Below are positions 1 through 10,183 of a stretch of 64,000 bases of DNA, piece after piece. Source of the DNA: Pleodorina starrii (Eukaryota; Chlorophyta; Chlorophyceae; Chlamydomonadales; Volvocaceae); assembly GCA_030267565.1 (NCBI GenBank), contig BRXU01000006.1, positions 2,158,001 through 2,222,000 of the forward strand. Reading direction: 5' to 3'. Made by a program: the position numbers and the translations under genes. The first letter of the stretch is position 1; each line of letters begins with the position of its first letter. The notes below the pieces were generated by a model. That model ran no database searches. It was given only the letters and a program-made list of their open reading frames with translations, and had not been told where the DNA came from.

Positions 1-143
1 GCGGCGTGAGGGCTATACATACGGTACCCGATCTGACAAGTGGGTTGGCGCGCTGGTGCATCTGGTGCCGCTAGCTTGTGGTTGGACAGGAAATTAAGAC
101 GGGCTGCGGGGGCTGCGCCCGCCGTGCGTGCGTGCGTGCGTAC

Positions 144-3100
144 CGTCTGCCTTCTTGAAGGGCGACAGCGCCTTCTCAACCAGAGATCCGAGGCCGCGGG
201 TGGCGCCGCTGCTGGACGACGGCGAGGCGTCGGGGTAGAGGTTGGTGGGCAGCAGGCTCTGGAAGGCCGGGCCGCTGGCCTGTGGACGAGGGAAGGCGGT
301 GGAGACGAAGGAACCATCGGGTCAGCAGGCCGACATGCAACCAAGCAACGTACCATACTTAGGCTGGGAGGAGGTCACGTAGATGGGCGTGATGCGGCAG
401 CTTCGGCAGACGTGCCCCATTGGACCGAACTCTCAGCTGGCGTTCAAGACTGCCATGCTACGGCCGCGGACGCCACCCCATCCAGCGCCCCTCCCTTTCT
501 CGAACCGCATGGCACCTGTCTTCCACCTTCCACCCCATCCGCTCTCATCCCCGCTCCCGCTCTCCCTTCGCGCCCTTGCGCCAAGCAGGCCCCCTTTCTC
601 AGCTAAGGCCCTTTCCGAACCTTTTTGAACATGTCCAGCACGTCCGTGAAGTCTTCGTAGTTGTCCAGCGGCTTGGTCGCCGAGCCGGGAATGAGGGAGC
701 CCAACAGCTCGCGAGCCGCCCCAACCACTAGCGAAGGGACGAGAGAGATGATCGACCGGTCCTTGTGACCGGCCAGCTCCTGCACACATACATAAATCAG
801 CAGGGCGTCATGTCGCAATGTGTGGCGGGTTTCTTCACGTGCCTGCCATTTTTCAACCGGTATGTACATAGTACGGCGGATCGTTTATTGCTTTGGTCAA
901 GTAACGACACGAGTGGTGGATACGGAACCGGGCCGATGCTGTCGTACGTAACCACCCTTCCAGCAAAGGCCCGATGGGAACGAAGATGCCTAGCCAGTCA
1001 GTCAGTAGACACCTCCCTCGGATACCAACCCAGGATGCTATCTACCGAAGCAATCCTTGCCAGCTCCCCTCCCGACGGTATCGTACCGCGATGGTGCCCA
1101 GCGCAGCCGCCAGTCCGCTCTGAAGAGTGCCTCCGTTGAAGTCGACATTCTTGTTGAAGCTGAACCGGTCGTCTGAAGCAGTCGAGCGATACAGAGTGTG
1201 GCAGCGTGAATCAACACACCGAGCAAGCAGGCAAGCAGGCGCAGAGGAAAAACACGTCCGTGCCTTGGGTCAAAGCACAAGGAAGCGACGACTGGCATCC
1301 AGCCACGCATTCGATCAAGAACATAAGTGCTCATGTACACGTTGCTCAACAAGTGTATGTTGCAACGCAGGCGAGCTACAGGGCGCTACGGCGACAGTGG
1401 GAACATGCGGATGGAGGTGCGGCTCATGAATGGGGGGCGGCCTGGATAATATGTGGGAACTTGGGGACATGAGGCTGAAGGCGGCGCCCCGCCGACGATT
1501 GCAACAACTACACGCAGGCGGGGCTGCTTGCCATGGCAGATGGCACACTGTTCATGGACGCCCTGCTGCACATCTGCTCACCGAGCTGCAGCCAGATCGA
1601 TTCGCCCTTGGCCGGCGGCTTCTCTCGGCCGTCGGGCTCGTTGCCGCGGTTGGTGGCCAGGCGGCGAGGGTACGGCAGCTCCTTGGTTCCACCCAGCGTC
1701 GGGCGCACCAGCTTGCCAGTCTGGCCGGAGCTCAGGTCGTTGTACACCTACGGACACAAAACACAAACGCGATATACATATATGCGATTCGATGCCAATG
1801 GCGGCTTCAGCTAGTCGCGCGTGCCACGAGCCCGCGCCGATGCTGCTGCTTCGTTCTGCCTAGTACACCCAGCCCCCGCCCGTGGCCTCCTTCGTCCTAC
1901 CACTAACCCATTCCTCGTTGCATGGCCGCCCGTCCCTCTACAGGCCCTGGGCGGCCTGCCCGAAGCCTCCAGATAGCGCCCCCGCTCACCGCACTCCTGG
2001 CATCCCCTGCCTCTGGCCCCTGCCCGCCCTCCCGCCCCCCTTCCTTTCCCTCGCTCCCCCCTCATATCAGTCCCCACCTGGTACCAGTAGATGCGGTCAG
2101 CGCCCTTGCGCTCCTCAAGCCGGGTCTGGGGAGTTCCCTGCGCGCATACGACAATACACATGCATGGCAGCGACGTACCGGTACCATCAGTTACAGAGAG
2201 GCCGCGACTGCGGAACGGTCCGCCATCTATGTCCTACTCGCGATGGACATCTAACAACGTGTCCGGTTAGTATTGCTGCCTTGTGGGTAAGTTCTTAGTT
2301 GTGGCTGCTGCGGTGCACGGCTGACCACTGCAGCACGTAATCACCGGCTTGATTGTAACGACGATCGACAGGCGAAAGTGCCCGGCGACAATAGACCCGG
2401 ATCGATCGACAAGCAACCCGTATACGGTACCCGTACAACTCGTCCAACCTGCAGTACTGTCAGCTCGCTCCTGCGCTCATCCCTCAGCGCTGGTGGGGTG
2501 TTCTTAGGCAGGAAGGCCTCTCCGCAGAAGAACACGCGCCAGCCGTGGTCGGAGGACACCCAACTCTCCACGGGGACGGTGTGGACGGCGGAGGCGCTGA
2601 GAGGGAGGGGAGGGAGGGGCAGGCGTGGGTTTGAATCGTCGGATGAACACACGGGAGCCGACGACGCATGGGGAAAGCGCAAGAGCGCGAGCAAGCGCGA
2701 CCCTACTACGCACCTGACCAGCTGGAAGGAGCTGATGTAGTCCTGGGCCGCGGCGCCGCTCTCGTCGGGCATCTTGCGAACCAGGACGGCGCCGGGGTCC
2801 TTGATGGCGGCGGGCAGGGCGATCGCGCCCTCGCGCTCCCAGGCGAGAGTGCCGTCGCTCAGAAGGACCTCCTTCGGGGGCTTCCACGAGTCCAGCCTGA
2901 AGGCGTCGCTGCGCATCTCGCTGTGCGTGTCCACAACCACCATGGACAGCCGCGCGCCGGTGTCTCTGCGAGTGTCCCCGAAAGTAAGGAAACGCCGTTT
3001 CGTCACAAGAGGAAAGACAACAACGAAGTGTGACCAGCCGAGAGCACTAAGTGTTATGTCCGGCCACAATTTAAGGCAGCCTTTCGTTTTAGGTAGGAAC

Positions 3101-3497
3101 GCAGGCCGGGACAAGAAAAGGCGGGTCGCAGCGTGCACAGCGAGCAGGCGGGAGGGCGGGGACGCGCAGCGCACCCGAGTAGCGGCGCGTTGGAGCGAAC
3201 GGTGCACTGCCACAGAACGTCGGCGCTGCCTTCGGCGGGCCTGCGCGCCTTACGGGGGCCCTCCGCATCCTGGGGCGACTCGGTGGGAGTCGCAATGGCG
3301 TTCAGGCACCAGGATGGCTCGGACCGCTGGGTCTGCTGGGCGCGACGGTTCTGGATGGGGCCGCCGAGGTTCTGAAGAAGCGCTGCGGCCGACTTCCGGA
3401 ACGGTGCGCCGATGACAGGGCAGGCAGACTGCTGGTTGGCGCGCTGGGCAACACGGTCGCCGATACGGGAGAACCCGGTGCCGGACACCGAGGCCAT
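144..3497 (-). CDS. LOX: Lipoxygenase, 5' part (N-terminal PLAT region and start of catalytic domain), cut by window edge
   Basis: Lipoxygenases oxygenate polyunsaturated fatty acids to hydroperoxides, the entry to oxylipin synthesis. Eight phase-compatible exons are seen: 3497-3175, 2965-2714, 2596-2449, 2137-2078, 1747-1582, 1172-1087, 779-621 and 279-144, together 443 codons. Plant-type LOX landmarks appear in order: VESWV and FLPKNTPPALRDERRSEL (end of PLAT region), DRIYWYQ joined to VYNDL, RPTLGG, PYPRR, then DDRFSFNKNVDF, a leucine-rich stretch with YEDFTDVLDMF, and FQSLLPTNLYPD. The iron-binding catalytic part lies beyond base 1. The first exon (start ATG at 3497) is Arg/Ala/Ser-rich with few acidic residues, like a plastid transit peptide; plastid location is inferred. 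The exon 1 donor near 3175 is the least certain edge. Family assignment is firm. Confidence 0.88.
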
Positions 3498-5174
3498 TTT
3501 CAGGCGACCTTACTTTCAGGTACTTTTGGCGCGGGGCCACGTCAATAGATGCTGTTCTGCACGGTCTTGCTGACGTGACTCGCAAGCCTTTCGCTGTTGA
3601 CTTGATGGCACCGCCTGGAGGACAGGCAGAGAAACGAGGCGTTTAAATACAGCCGCGTCTTGTACGGCCCTTGTGGTCGCGTTCCGGCATTTCCAACCGT
3701 CACTCGCCATCAAGTCAGACCCAAGATTCGATTTTACGGAAGCCTTTTCGGCATGCTTCGGGGCATCGGGGGGCTCTACTACGGCACACACAACCACTGC
3801 AACGGCTGTTGAGCGATTGTTGGGCAGACGGCTGGGCGGATGATCTGCAATCTAAAACGCTTGTTAGGTTACAACAGCATTTGCCCACCTGCCTTCGTGT
3901 CATGAGCACTTAGGTTCCAGTCGGTTGGACCAGTTAGCGAGCATACGGAACGACCGATATGGACCTGCGATCTCTATCCTTTGGTGGAAGTAAATACTGT
4001 TACCCGTATCTTGGGAAGCTCACAGTGGAGTGCTAGGAAAGTGAAGGTGATGTTCGCACCGTTTCGCACTTTCTGCTGGAAGCTGTCTTACGAAGTTCAC
4101 ACTAACGAGGTGGAAGAAATCGTCGCCAACGCTCGTTACGCCCTTAACGCAGTTACACGCGACAGACGTTAGAACGACAACCAGCCGATTTTAACGTGCG
4201 GACAACAAGGCTGAGCAGAGGACCGTAGCTCTAGTTGGCTAGCGGACCAACCTGTCACAAGGTTGGGCCGGACAGCGGTTAGATTGCCCTGGTGGCTTGT
4301 GAAGGCTAGATCGCGCTGGCGTGCGGCTACGGCTGGGCTGTCGGGGAAGATTGGAGGGTTAGATTGGCCAGGATTGGCCTGGCCTGGCTGGCTTTGGTGG
4401 TCAAAGGCGGGTGTTAAGAATGGGGCTTTCGGGATCAGTGGGTACTCGCAGGGACAGCTAGTCTGCGCTAGTGTGTGATAAAGATTGGGCTATGCGGGTG
4501 GGTTGGGAAGCGGTTGGGACTTAGGAGGGTTGAAAAGCGCTGCTGTGCGATGAGCATTGGGCTGTCGGGGCGGGTTGCGAGGGCTGAAACTTCTAGCAGG
4601 CCAACAGCTGTCGCCCCTCCCCATTTCGCCTCTCGACTGTCCGGAGGAACCAAGACCGGACCCAGTGTGTGCCCGTGCAGCGCCGAGATGAAAGCAACCT
4701 GCACCTCCGGTGCACTGCATGGCCAGCCGGCTCCTAGCCGGCTCGTCGGCTGAACTTCTCTTAAGTCTGGAGCCCCTTGCAACAACCACAACAAGTACGC
4801 CAGGCAGGCCTTGTCGTTATGTTAGGGGGCAAGCGTGATAAAGCTCGCCGCGTGCAGCAACGCGTTATCAACGTGCACTCGTCCATTGGTCAAGGGCCGC
4901 AGAAGTTCTAAGGCCCCAGGACCGGCGCTGGACGAGCGACGTTTCGGAGCAAGAACGTCGTGGGTGTTACCCCGGTGGTGGCGGTGCGGCTGCGTGCTTG
5001 GTACTACCTTGGGGTAGGCGCCCCTCTCCACTTCCGGTTTATGGCACCGAAGGCGCAGCCAGACGTTAACACCCGCAGGCTGCTGAAAGGGCTCAAACGT
5101 GCGGCGCCATCTATCCGTTCAGCTGCCAACACCCAACAGACACATGCATGGGGCCTCATGGGGCCAGCCCACTG
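3498..5174. other. Intergenic region upstream of lipoxygenase
   Basis: No reading frame here has recognisable protein character or splice-compatible neighbours. The stretch should contain the lipoxygenase promoter on its left side. A G/T-rich segment lies at about 4260-4600. I see no RNA gene or repeat that I can support. Confidence 0.5.
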
Positions 5175-5628
5175 GCCTCGCCTAAATCGCGCCCCAACTC
5201 GCATAGGGCCCCCGCCAGCACCAACCACCTCGCACGCAATCTTTGCCCAAACGCTCTTGTTTACAACTTTCTTTATAGTTCTAATAAGGTGCTCATGCCG
5301 GGAAGATATAAATCCGCTTTTAAATATAGAAGCGTGGCATCTAGACCTGGTCCTGCCTGCCTGCCGCTGGGCTCATACTGCTTTGATGAAAAGTAACGTT
5401 TGAACTTATAGCTGGTAATGTAGTGTTTAGAAACTCGAACAGCGTCCTCCGGCCTGCTCGCGGGTCCGCAACGTAGGCATTGCGCTGGCGCAGCAGCACT
5501 ATTCGCGTGAGAATGTGTGCACTGTTTGCTTGAATGGTAAGTAGGCGCTCCGTGTCCCCTTTTGACAATTTTGCAAGGTGAACCCGAGACCCATTGTTCC
5601 GACTGCTTCTTGGCGTGGCTGTCCTCGG

Positions 5629-6012
5629 TGCCGGCAGCAGCAGCGGCGTCGCGGCTGTTGGCGGCGCCGGCAGCACCGGTGCTCAGGCGCCCGGGCGGGG
5701 TCTCGGCGGTGCCGGCAGCAGCAGCGGCGTCGCGGCTGTTGGCGGCGCCGGCAGCACCGGTGCTCAGGCGCCCGGGCGGGGTCTCGGCGGTGCCGGCAGC
5801 AGCAGCGGCGTCGCGGCTGTTGGCGGCGCCGGCAGCACCGGTGCTCAGGCGCCCGGGCGGGGTCTCGGCGGTGCCAGCAGCAGCAGCGGCGTCGCGGCTG
5901 TTGGCGGCGCCGGCAGCGCCGGTGCTCAGGCGCCCGGGCGGGGTCTCGGCGGTGCCAGCAGCAGCAGCGGCGTCGCGGCTGTTGGCGGCGCCGGCAGCGC
6001 CGGTGCTGAGGC
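5629..6012 (+). repeat. 81-bp minisatellite, left arm
   Basis: About 4.7 copies of an 81-bp unit (27 codons, so every frame stays open), anchored by CCGGCAGCAG or CCAGCAGCAG at 5631, 5712, 5793, 5874 and 5955. Long open frames across it are a by-product of the period being divisible by three. Confidence 0.9.
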
Positions 6013-6150
6013 GGTATGGTCAATACAGTCAAACCAGGGCTGTGGGGTGATGGGGAGCCAACAGCGGGGATGGACGGGTAGACATTAGAGCACGGGCGCC
6101 TAATGCGTGACTCATACACGGGGCGCTCGGCGGTACTCCCCCGGGAGTAT

Positions 6151-6167
6151 GCAGGTTCAATTCCTGC
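6151..6167 (+). other. tRNA-like T-arm / pol III B-box-like sequence, left arm
   Basis: The sequence forms a perfect 5-bp stem (GCAGG/CCTGC) with a 7-base TTCAATT loop and matches the B-box consensus at all but one position. It is preceded by a small perfect hairpin (TACTCCC/GGGAGTA) where a long variable arm would lie. No convincing acceptor stem or D-arm could be paired, so this is not called as a tRNA gene. Confidence 0.35.
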
Positions 6168-8210
6168 CGTCCTGTTGCTAGCGTTATCCCCAGATACGGC
6201 GGCGTGCCTGCGGGCGGCGGCGCGCCCTACGGCGGGTACCCCGGCAGCGGCTGGAACCCCAGCGCTTGGAGCCACAGCATCGAGGAGGGCGGCAGGGGCC
6301 GTCGCAGGGCGGGGGGCCGCACGCGCGAGGGCCCCCAGGCCGCGGCCCTGCGTGCAGTCGGGCCGCAGCTGTCGGACCGGCGGAGGTGGAGGTGCTGTTG
6401 CGCCGCGCTCTCCAGTCTGCCTTGGGGCGTGGCGGGGGTTGCAAGCGCCGCCCCACGTGCTGTGGTGCTGCCCCGCCCCTCCCCACGTGCTGCACCCGCG
6501 GCGGCGGCGGCGCGAGTCGGCGCCCGCTGCCCCCCGCCGGTGTGCTGCCCCTGTGGTGCCCTTCCAGCCTGCCGGCCGGCCGGAACCCCAACCGGGCGGC
6601 TGCGGCACCGCACTGGTGCCATGTGCCGGGGTCGGGGTTGGGGTGGCCCAGCGGGTATGGGTTGGGAACCGGCCGCGCGGCCCAGGAGCAGGCACTGGGT
6701 GCAGGTGCAACGGCGATTGCTCCGCCGTTTGGTTGTTGCCCCTCGGCGGGGCGGGGCAAGGGCGGGGCAGCGCGCGGCGCTCGTGTGAACTTGGGTGGCG
6801 AGTTATGCGCCCGGTGAGTGCGAGATTAGTTGAGCAATTAGCGCCGACCGGCCGTCAGCGGCATGGGCGGCTGGGGCGCATGCCTGAGCCCCGCAGCCAG
6901 GGTCGGTCCGTTCCTCAGCTGGCGGTTGCGCCGTCGCGGCGGTGTGGGGTACCGCCACGGAGGACACCGGAAAGCCCGCCACCGTTCCGCGTCGCTTCGT
7001 TGACGTCCGGACGGGCGGCTCGGTTCGGGGAAGGTCTGGATGGGTGGGCCCTGTTCCGCACCCGTCGATGTGGCAGGGGTGCGGTGGGCAGCCAAGGGGA
7101 GACTGGTTCCCGAAGGGCTTAGGAGCGAGAAGGGGCGTACGTCGGTTGTGGGCAGTGCCGCTGGTCGAGTCCTCGGCGGGCTGGTGGGCGTTGCGGGTGC
7201 TGCGGAGGCCCTGTGCGGTTGGGTGCCGGGAACCAGGCCCCCCAAGGATCAGGTCCAGGATCCGGGCCGGAGTCGGGGTCATGGGACGCCGCAGCAAGGG
7301 TCGGGCGAATGGGGTGTGTGATGGGTTGGGTTGGGGTGATGGCTTCGCCGGTGTTGTGGTGCTGATGGGGAGCGCCGTGTGGGATGGGTCCGTCCGCGAA
7401 CGGATTGCCTCACGTGACGCGGTCCGGCGCGCGCGTCATGGCTACGTTGCAGGACCGGAGCTGCAAGTCTGGAGGTCTGGGTTCAAGCTTGGCTGGGGTC
7501 CAGGTTTGGGTTTCCGCACAATACGTGCGGCGGCTGACTGGAGTTATGGGGGTACCGGCAGCTGAGTGACCCTCGTGTCGTGTTGTAACGTGTCACCGCC
7601 TCCTCAGGGGTGCATCCCCGGCGCTGCACGCACGCATCGCTTCTCCACCCCCGTGTGTCCGCGATATGCAATCCGCAGTCCTTCCCTGATCCGCTTGGGG
7701 AGAAGAACAGCGGATCGCGCACCGTCCGGCTTCCGTGCGGCGGTATCGCGCATCTGGTCGAACGGCAGTGAGGTGCCACCGTACGCCAGGGGCTGGGGCG
7801 CGGGGCCGGGAGCTGGGTTTATTATAGGGCGGTTCAACTAGCGCGGGCGTACTGGGAGTAGCGGGTCTTGCGGCAAATCCGTAATGTCTCCTTCCGCGCC
7901 CCACGCGCCGTCAACTGCTGGGTCCGGGTCCCATGCCGCGTCCAACGGTGGCTGATCTAATCCCGGGTACCACATGCGTCCAACCGCCCTCGGCTCCGTC
8001 CCCGGCCCCAGCTCGGCCGATCCTGCGTCCCCCGCCCCTTCAAGCATCCCCTCCGTCTCCGTCTCAGATGCCTGTCCCACGGGCACCCCGTTGGCGCGCG
8101 AGCCATCAGACGCCACCCGCCCAAAGTGCGCGACCTCTCGACCCGTCCCCTTTCCCTGCCTGCCTGCTTTCCCACCGCTCTCGGCCTGCCAATGACCCCT
8201 ACGCACCCCC

Positions 8211-8700
8211 TCAACCCGGTGGCAGGCCCGCCAGCATGTGCCCCAGCAGCCCCGGCACGGGGTGGGCAAACTTGCACCCTCGGGGCCCCCGGGTGCAGGC
8301 CCCACTCGTGGCGTACTGCAGGCAAATCCGCTGCTCCGACCGGCCCCTGCCAGGGTACGCCTAAATGCGCTCCACTAATGCGCCCATGTCGGCTGGCGCG
8401 TCAGGTCGCTGCCGCTGCCGGAAAGCCTCACGCACCTCTCCCAACACGTTGGCCTCTGACCAGGGTCCGGACGTCAACGAAGCGACGCGGAACGGTGGCG
8501 GCCTTTCCGGTGTCCTCCGTGGCGGTATCCCACACCGCCGCGACGGCGCAACCGCCAGCTGAGGAACCGCAGGGCGCGCCGCCGCCCGCAGGCAGGCCGC
8601 CGTATCTGGGGATAACGCTAGAACCAGGACGGCAGGAATTGAACCTGCATACTCCCGGGGGAGTACCGCCGAGCGCCCCGTGTATGAGTCACGCATTAGG
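8211..8700 (-). pseudogene. Decayed reading frame with CCCH-type zinc finger in the foldback element
   Basis: Read on the minus strand, a protein-like segment (ANVLGEVREAFRQRQRP, then MGALVERI) meets an in-frame TAG at 8363-8361. It continues in the same frame with SEQRICLQYATSGACT and GCKFAHP to a TGA at 8213. The C-x7-C-x6-C-x3-H spacing fits a CCCH finger. Similar fingers occur in Gag-like proteins of DIRS-type elements, but that link is inference. The upstream part overlaps the inverted arm. A second acidic minus frame at 7838-8305 may be a frameshifted continuation. Confidence 0.4.
8632..8648 (-). other. tRNA-like T-arm, right arm (inverted copy)
   Basis: This is the inverted counterpart of the element at 6151-6167, with the same stem and loop, again next to the short TACTCCC/GGGAGTA hairpin. 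Confidence 0.35.
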
Positions 8701-8789
8701 CGCCCGTGCTCTAATGTCTACCCGTCCATCCCCGCTGTTGGCTCCCCATCACCCCACAGCCCTGGTTTGACTGTATTGACCATACCGCC

Positions 8790-9173
8790 TCAGCACCGGC
8801 GCTGCCGGCGCCGCCAACAGCCGCGACGCCGCTGCTGCTGCTGGCACCGCCGAGACCCCGCCCGGGCGCCTGAGCACCGGTGCTGCCGGCGCCGCCAACA
8901 GCCGCGACGCCGCTGCTGCTGCCGGCACCGCCGAGACCCCGCCCGGGCGCCTGAGCACCGGTGCTGCCGGCGCCGCCAACAGCCGCGACGCCGCTGCTGC
9001 TGCCGGCACCGCCGAGACCCCGCCCGGGCGCCTGAGCACCGGTGCTGCCGGCGCCGCCAACAGCCGCGACGCCGCTGCTGCTGCTGGCACCGCCGAGACC
9101 CCGCCCGGGCGCCTGAGCACCGGTGCTGCCGGCGCCGCCAACAGCCGCGACGCCGCTGCTGCTGCCGGCACCG
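8790..9173 (-). repeat. 81-bp minisatellite, right arm (inverted copy)
   Basis: This is the reverse complement of the left-arm array, again about 4.7 units of 81 bp. The order of the CCAGCAG and CCGGCAG variants differs from the left array, so the two arms are no longer exact copies. Confidence 0.9.
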
Positions 9174-9625
9174 AGGACAGCCACGCCAAGAAGCAGTCGG
9201 AACAATGGGTCTCGGGTTCACCTTGCAAAATTGTCAAAAGGGGACACGGAGCGCCTACTTACCATTCAAGCAAACAGTGCACACATTCTCACGCGAATAG
9301 TGCTGCTGCGCCAGCGCAATGCCTACGTTGCGGACCCGCGAGCAGGCCGGAGGACGCTGTTCGAGTTTCTAAACACTACATTACCAGCTATAAGTTCAAA
9401 CGTTACTTTTTATCAAAGCAGTATGAGCCCAGCGGCAGGCAGGCAGGACCAGGTCTAGATGCCACGCTTCTATATTTAAAATTGGATTTATATCTTTCCG
9501 GCATCAGCACCTTATTAGAACTATAAAGAAAATTGTAACCAAGAGCGTTTGGGCAAAGATTGCGTGCGAGGTGGTTGGCGCTGGCGGGGGCCCTATGCGA
9601 GTTGGGGCGCGATTTAGGCGAGGCC

Positions 9626-10183
9626 CAGGCCACTGCCTCCCACCCAGCGTTCCGCCGTTTCAAGCTGGTTCCAGCGGGCTGCAGGCTGCACATCAGCATC
9701 AATGAACTCGACTGCGTCCCGGTCCTCGAGCCGCAAGAATAGCTTGCCAAGCCAGACCAAGCCTCTTCGACACTAAAACATTTTTGCGTGCTTCGATGTC
9801 GTTCTTCTGGAACCAGCTTCGAACCAGCTTCTTAAGCTTCCAAGGCCCAGACATTCAATATAGGTAATGTGCCACCGTGCTGAAAAATAACTACATAAGA
9901 AGCTCTTGGCCCCGGTCCCGGATCGGGCTATGACAACGGGTAACGGCCAACTTCCTTGTACTTCCGTCTGTCTATGGTTCCATCTAGGAGAATAGAACAG
10001 CAAACTTCATTTAAACCCTTGCCCTCATAGCTTAAATTTGTAGACACTAAACGGACCCTCCAGAGTAGAAAGAGCTGTCCCTGAAATACAATCATAGTTT
10101 GAATCGAAGACTGTTATGCGGGACTGCATATTATAACTCTACGAAAGGGGTGTTTGCTTTTAATATGATTAGCACTTTGCGGT
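9626..10183. other. Intergenic region upstream of the repeated-exon gene
   Basis: Relatively AT-rich for the window and without a supported reading frame. It probably contains the promoter and 5' leader of the gene starting at 10184; no specific motif can be supported. Confidence 0.45.

Larger units (their letters stand above)
5175..9625. mobile_element. Foldback-type element with >1-kb inverted arms and 81-bp tandem repeats
   Basis: The left arm (from about 5175 to 6231, then 6913-7015) recurs in reverse complement at about 9625 down to 8470. Both arms share an outer AT-rich segment, a block of about five 81-bp repeats, a tRNA-like T-arm, and an inner segment. The left arm carries about 680 extra bases (6232-6912) absent from the right arm. 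The central loop (about 7016-8470) is single copy and includes a decayed minus-strand reading frame with a CCCH finger. Long inverted arms with internal tandem repeats resemble foldback transposons, but no transposase or target duplication was recognised, so a simple palindromic rearrangement remains possible. Confidence 0.6.

Noticed and set aside
5562..6088. Three overlapping plus-strand open frames of 143-164 codons rich in Ala, Arg or Gly
   Set aside because: They are produced by the 81-bp repeat, whose period keeps every frame open; the inverted copy at 8.7-9.3 kb gives the same artefacts.
6060..6180. Complete class II tRNA gene
   Set aside because: The T-arm and a variable-arm-like hairpin are good, but acceptor and D stems do not pair convincingly.
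6103..7122. A 339-codon plus-strand frame across the foldback element
   Set aside because: Composition is Arg/Pro/Ala-rich without motif, and it crosses the arm boundary and the left-arm-specific segment, so it is not a conserved unit.
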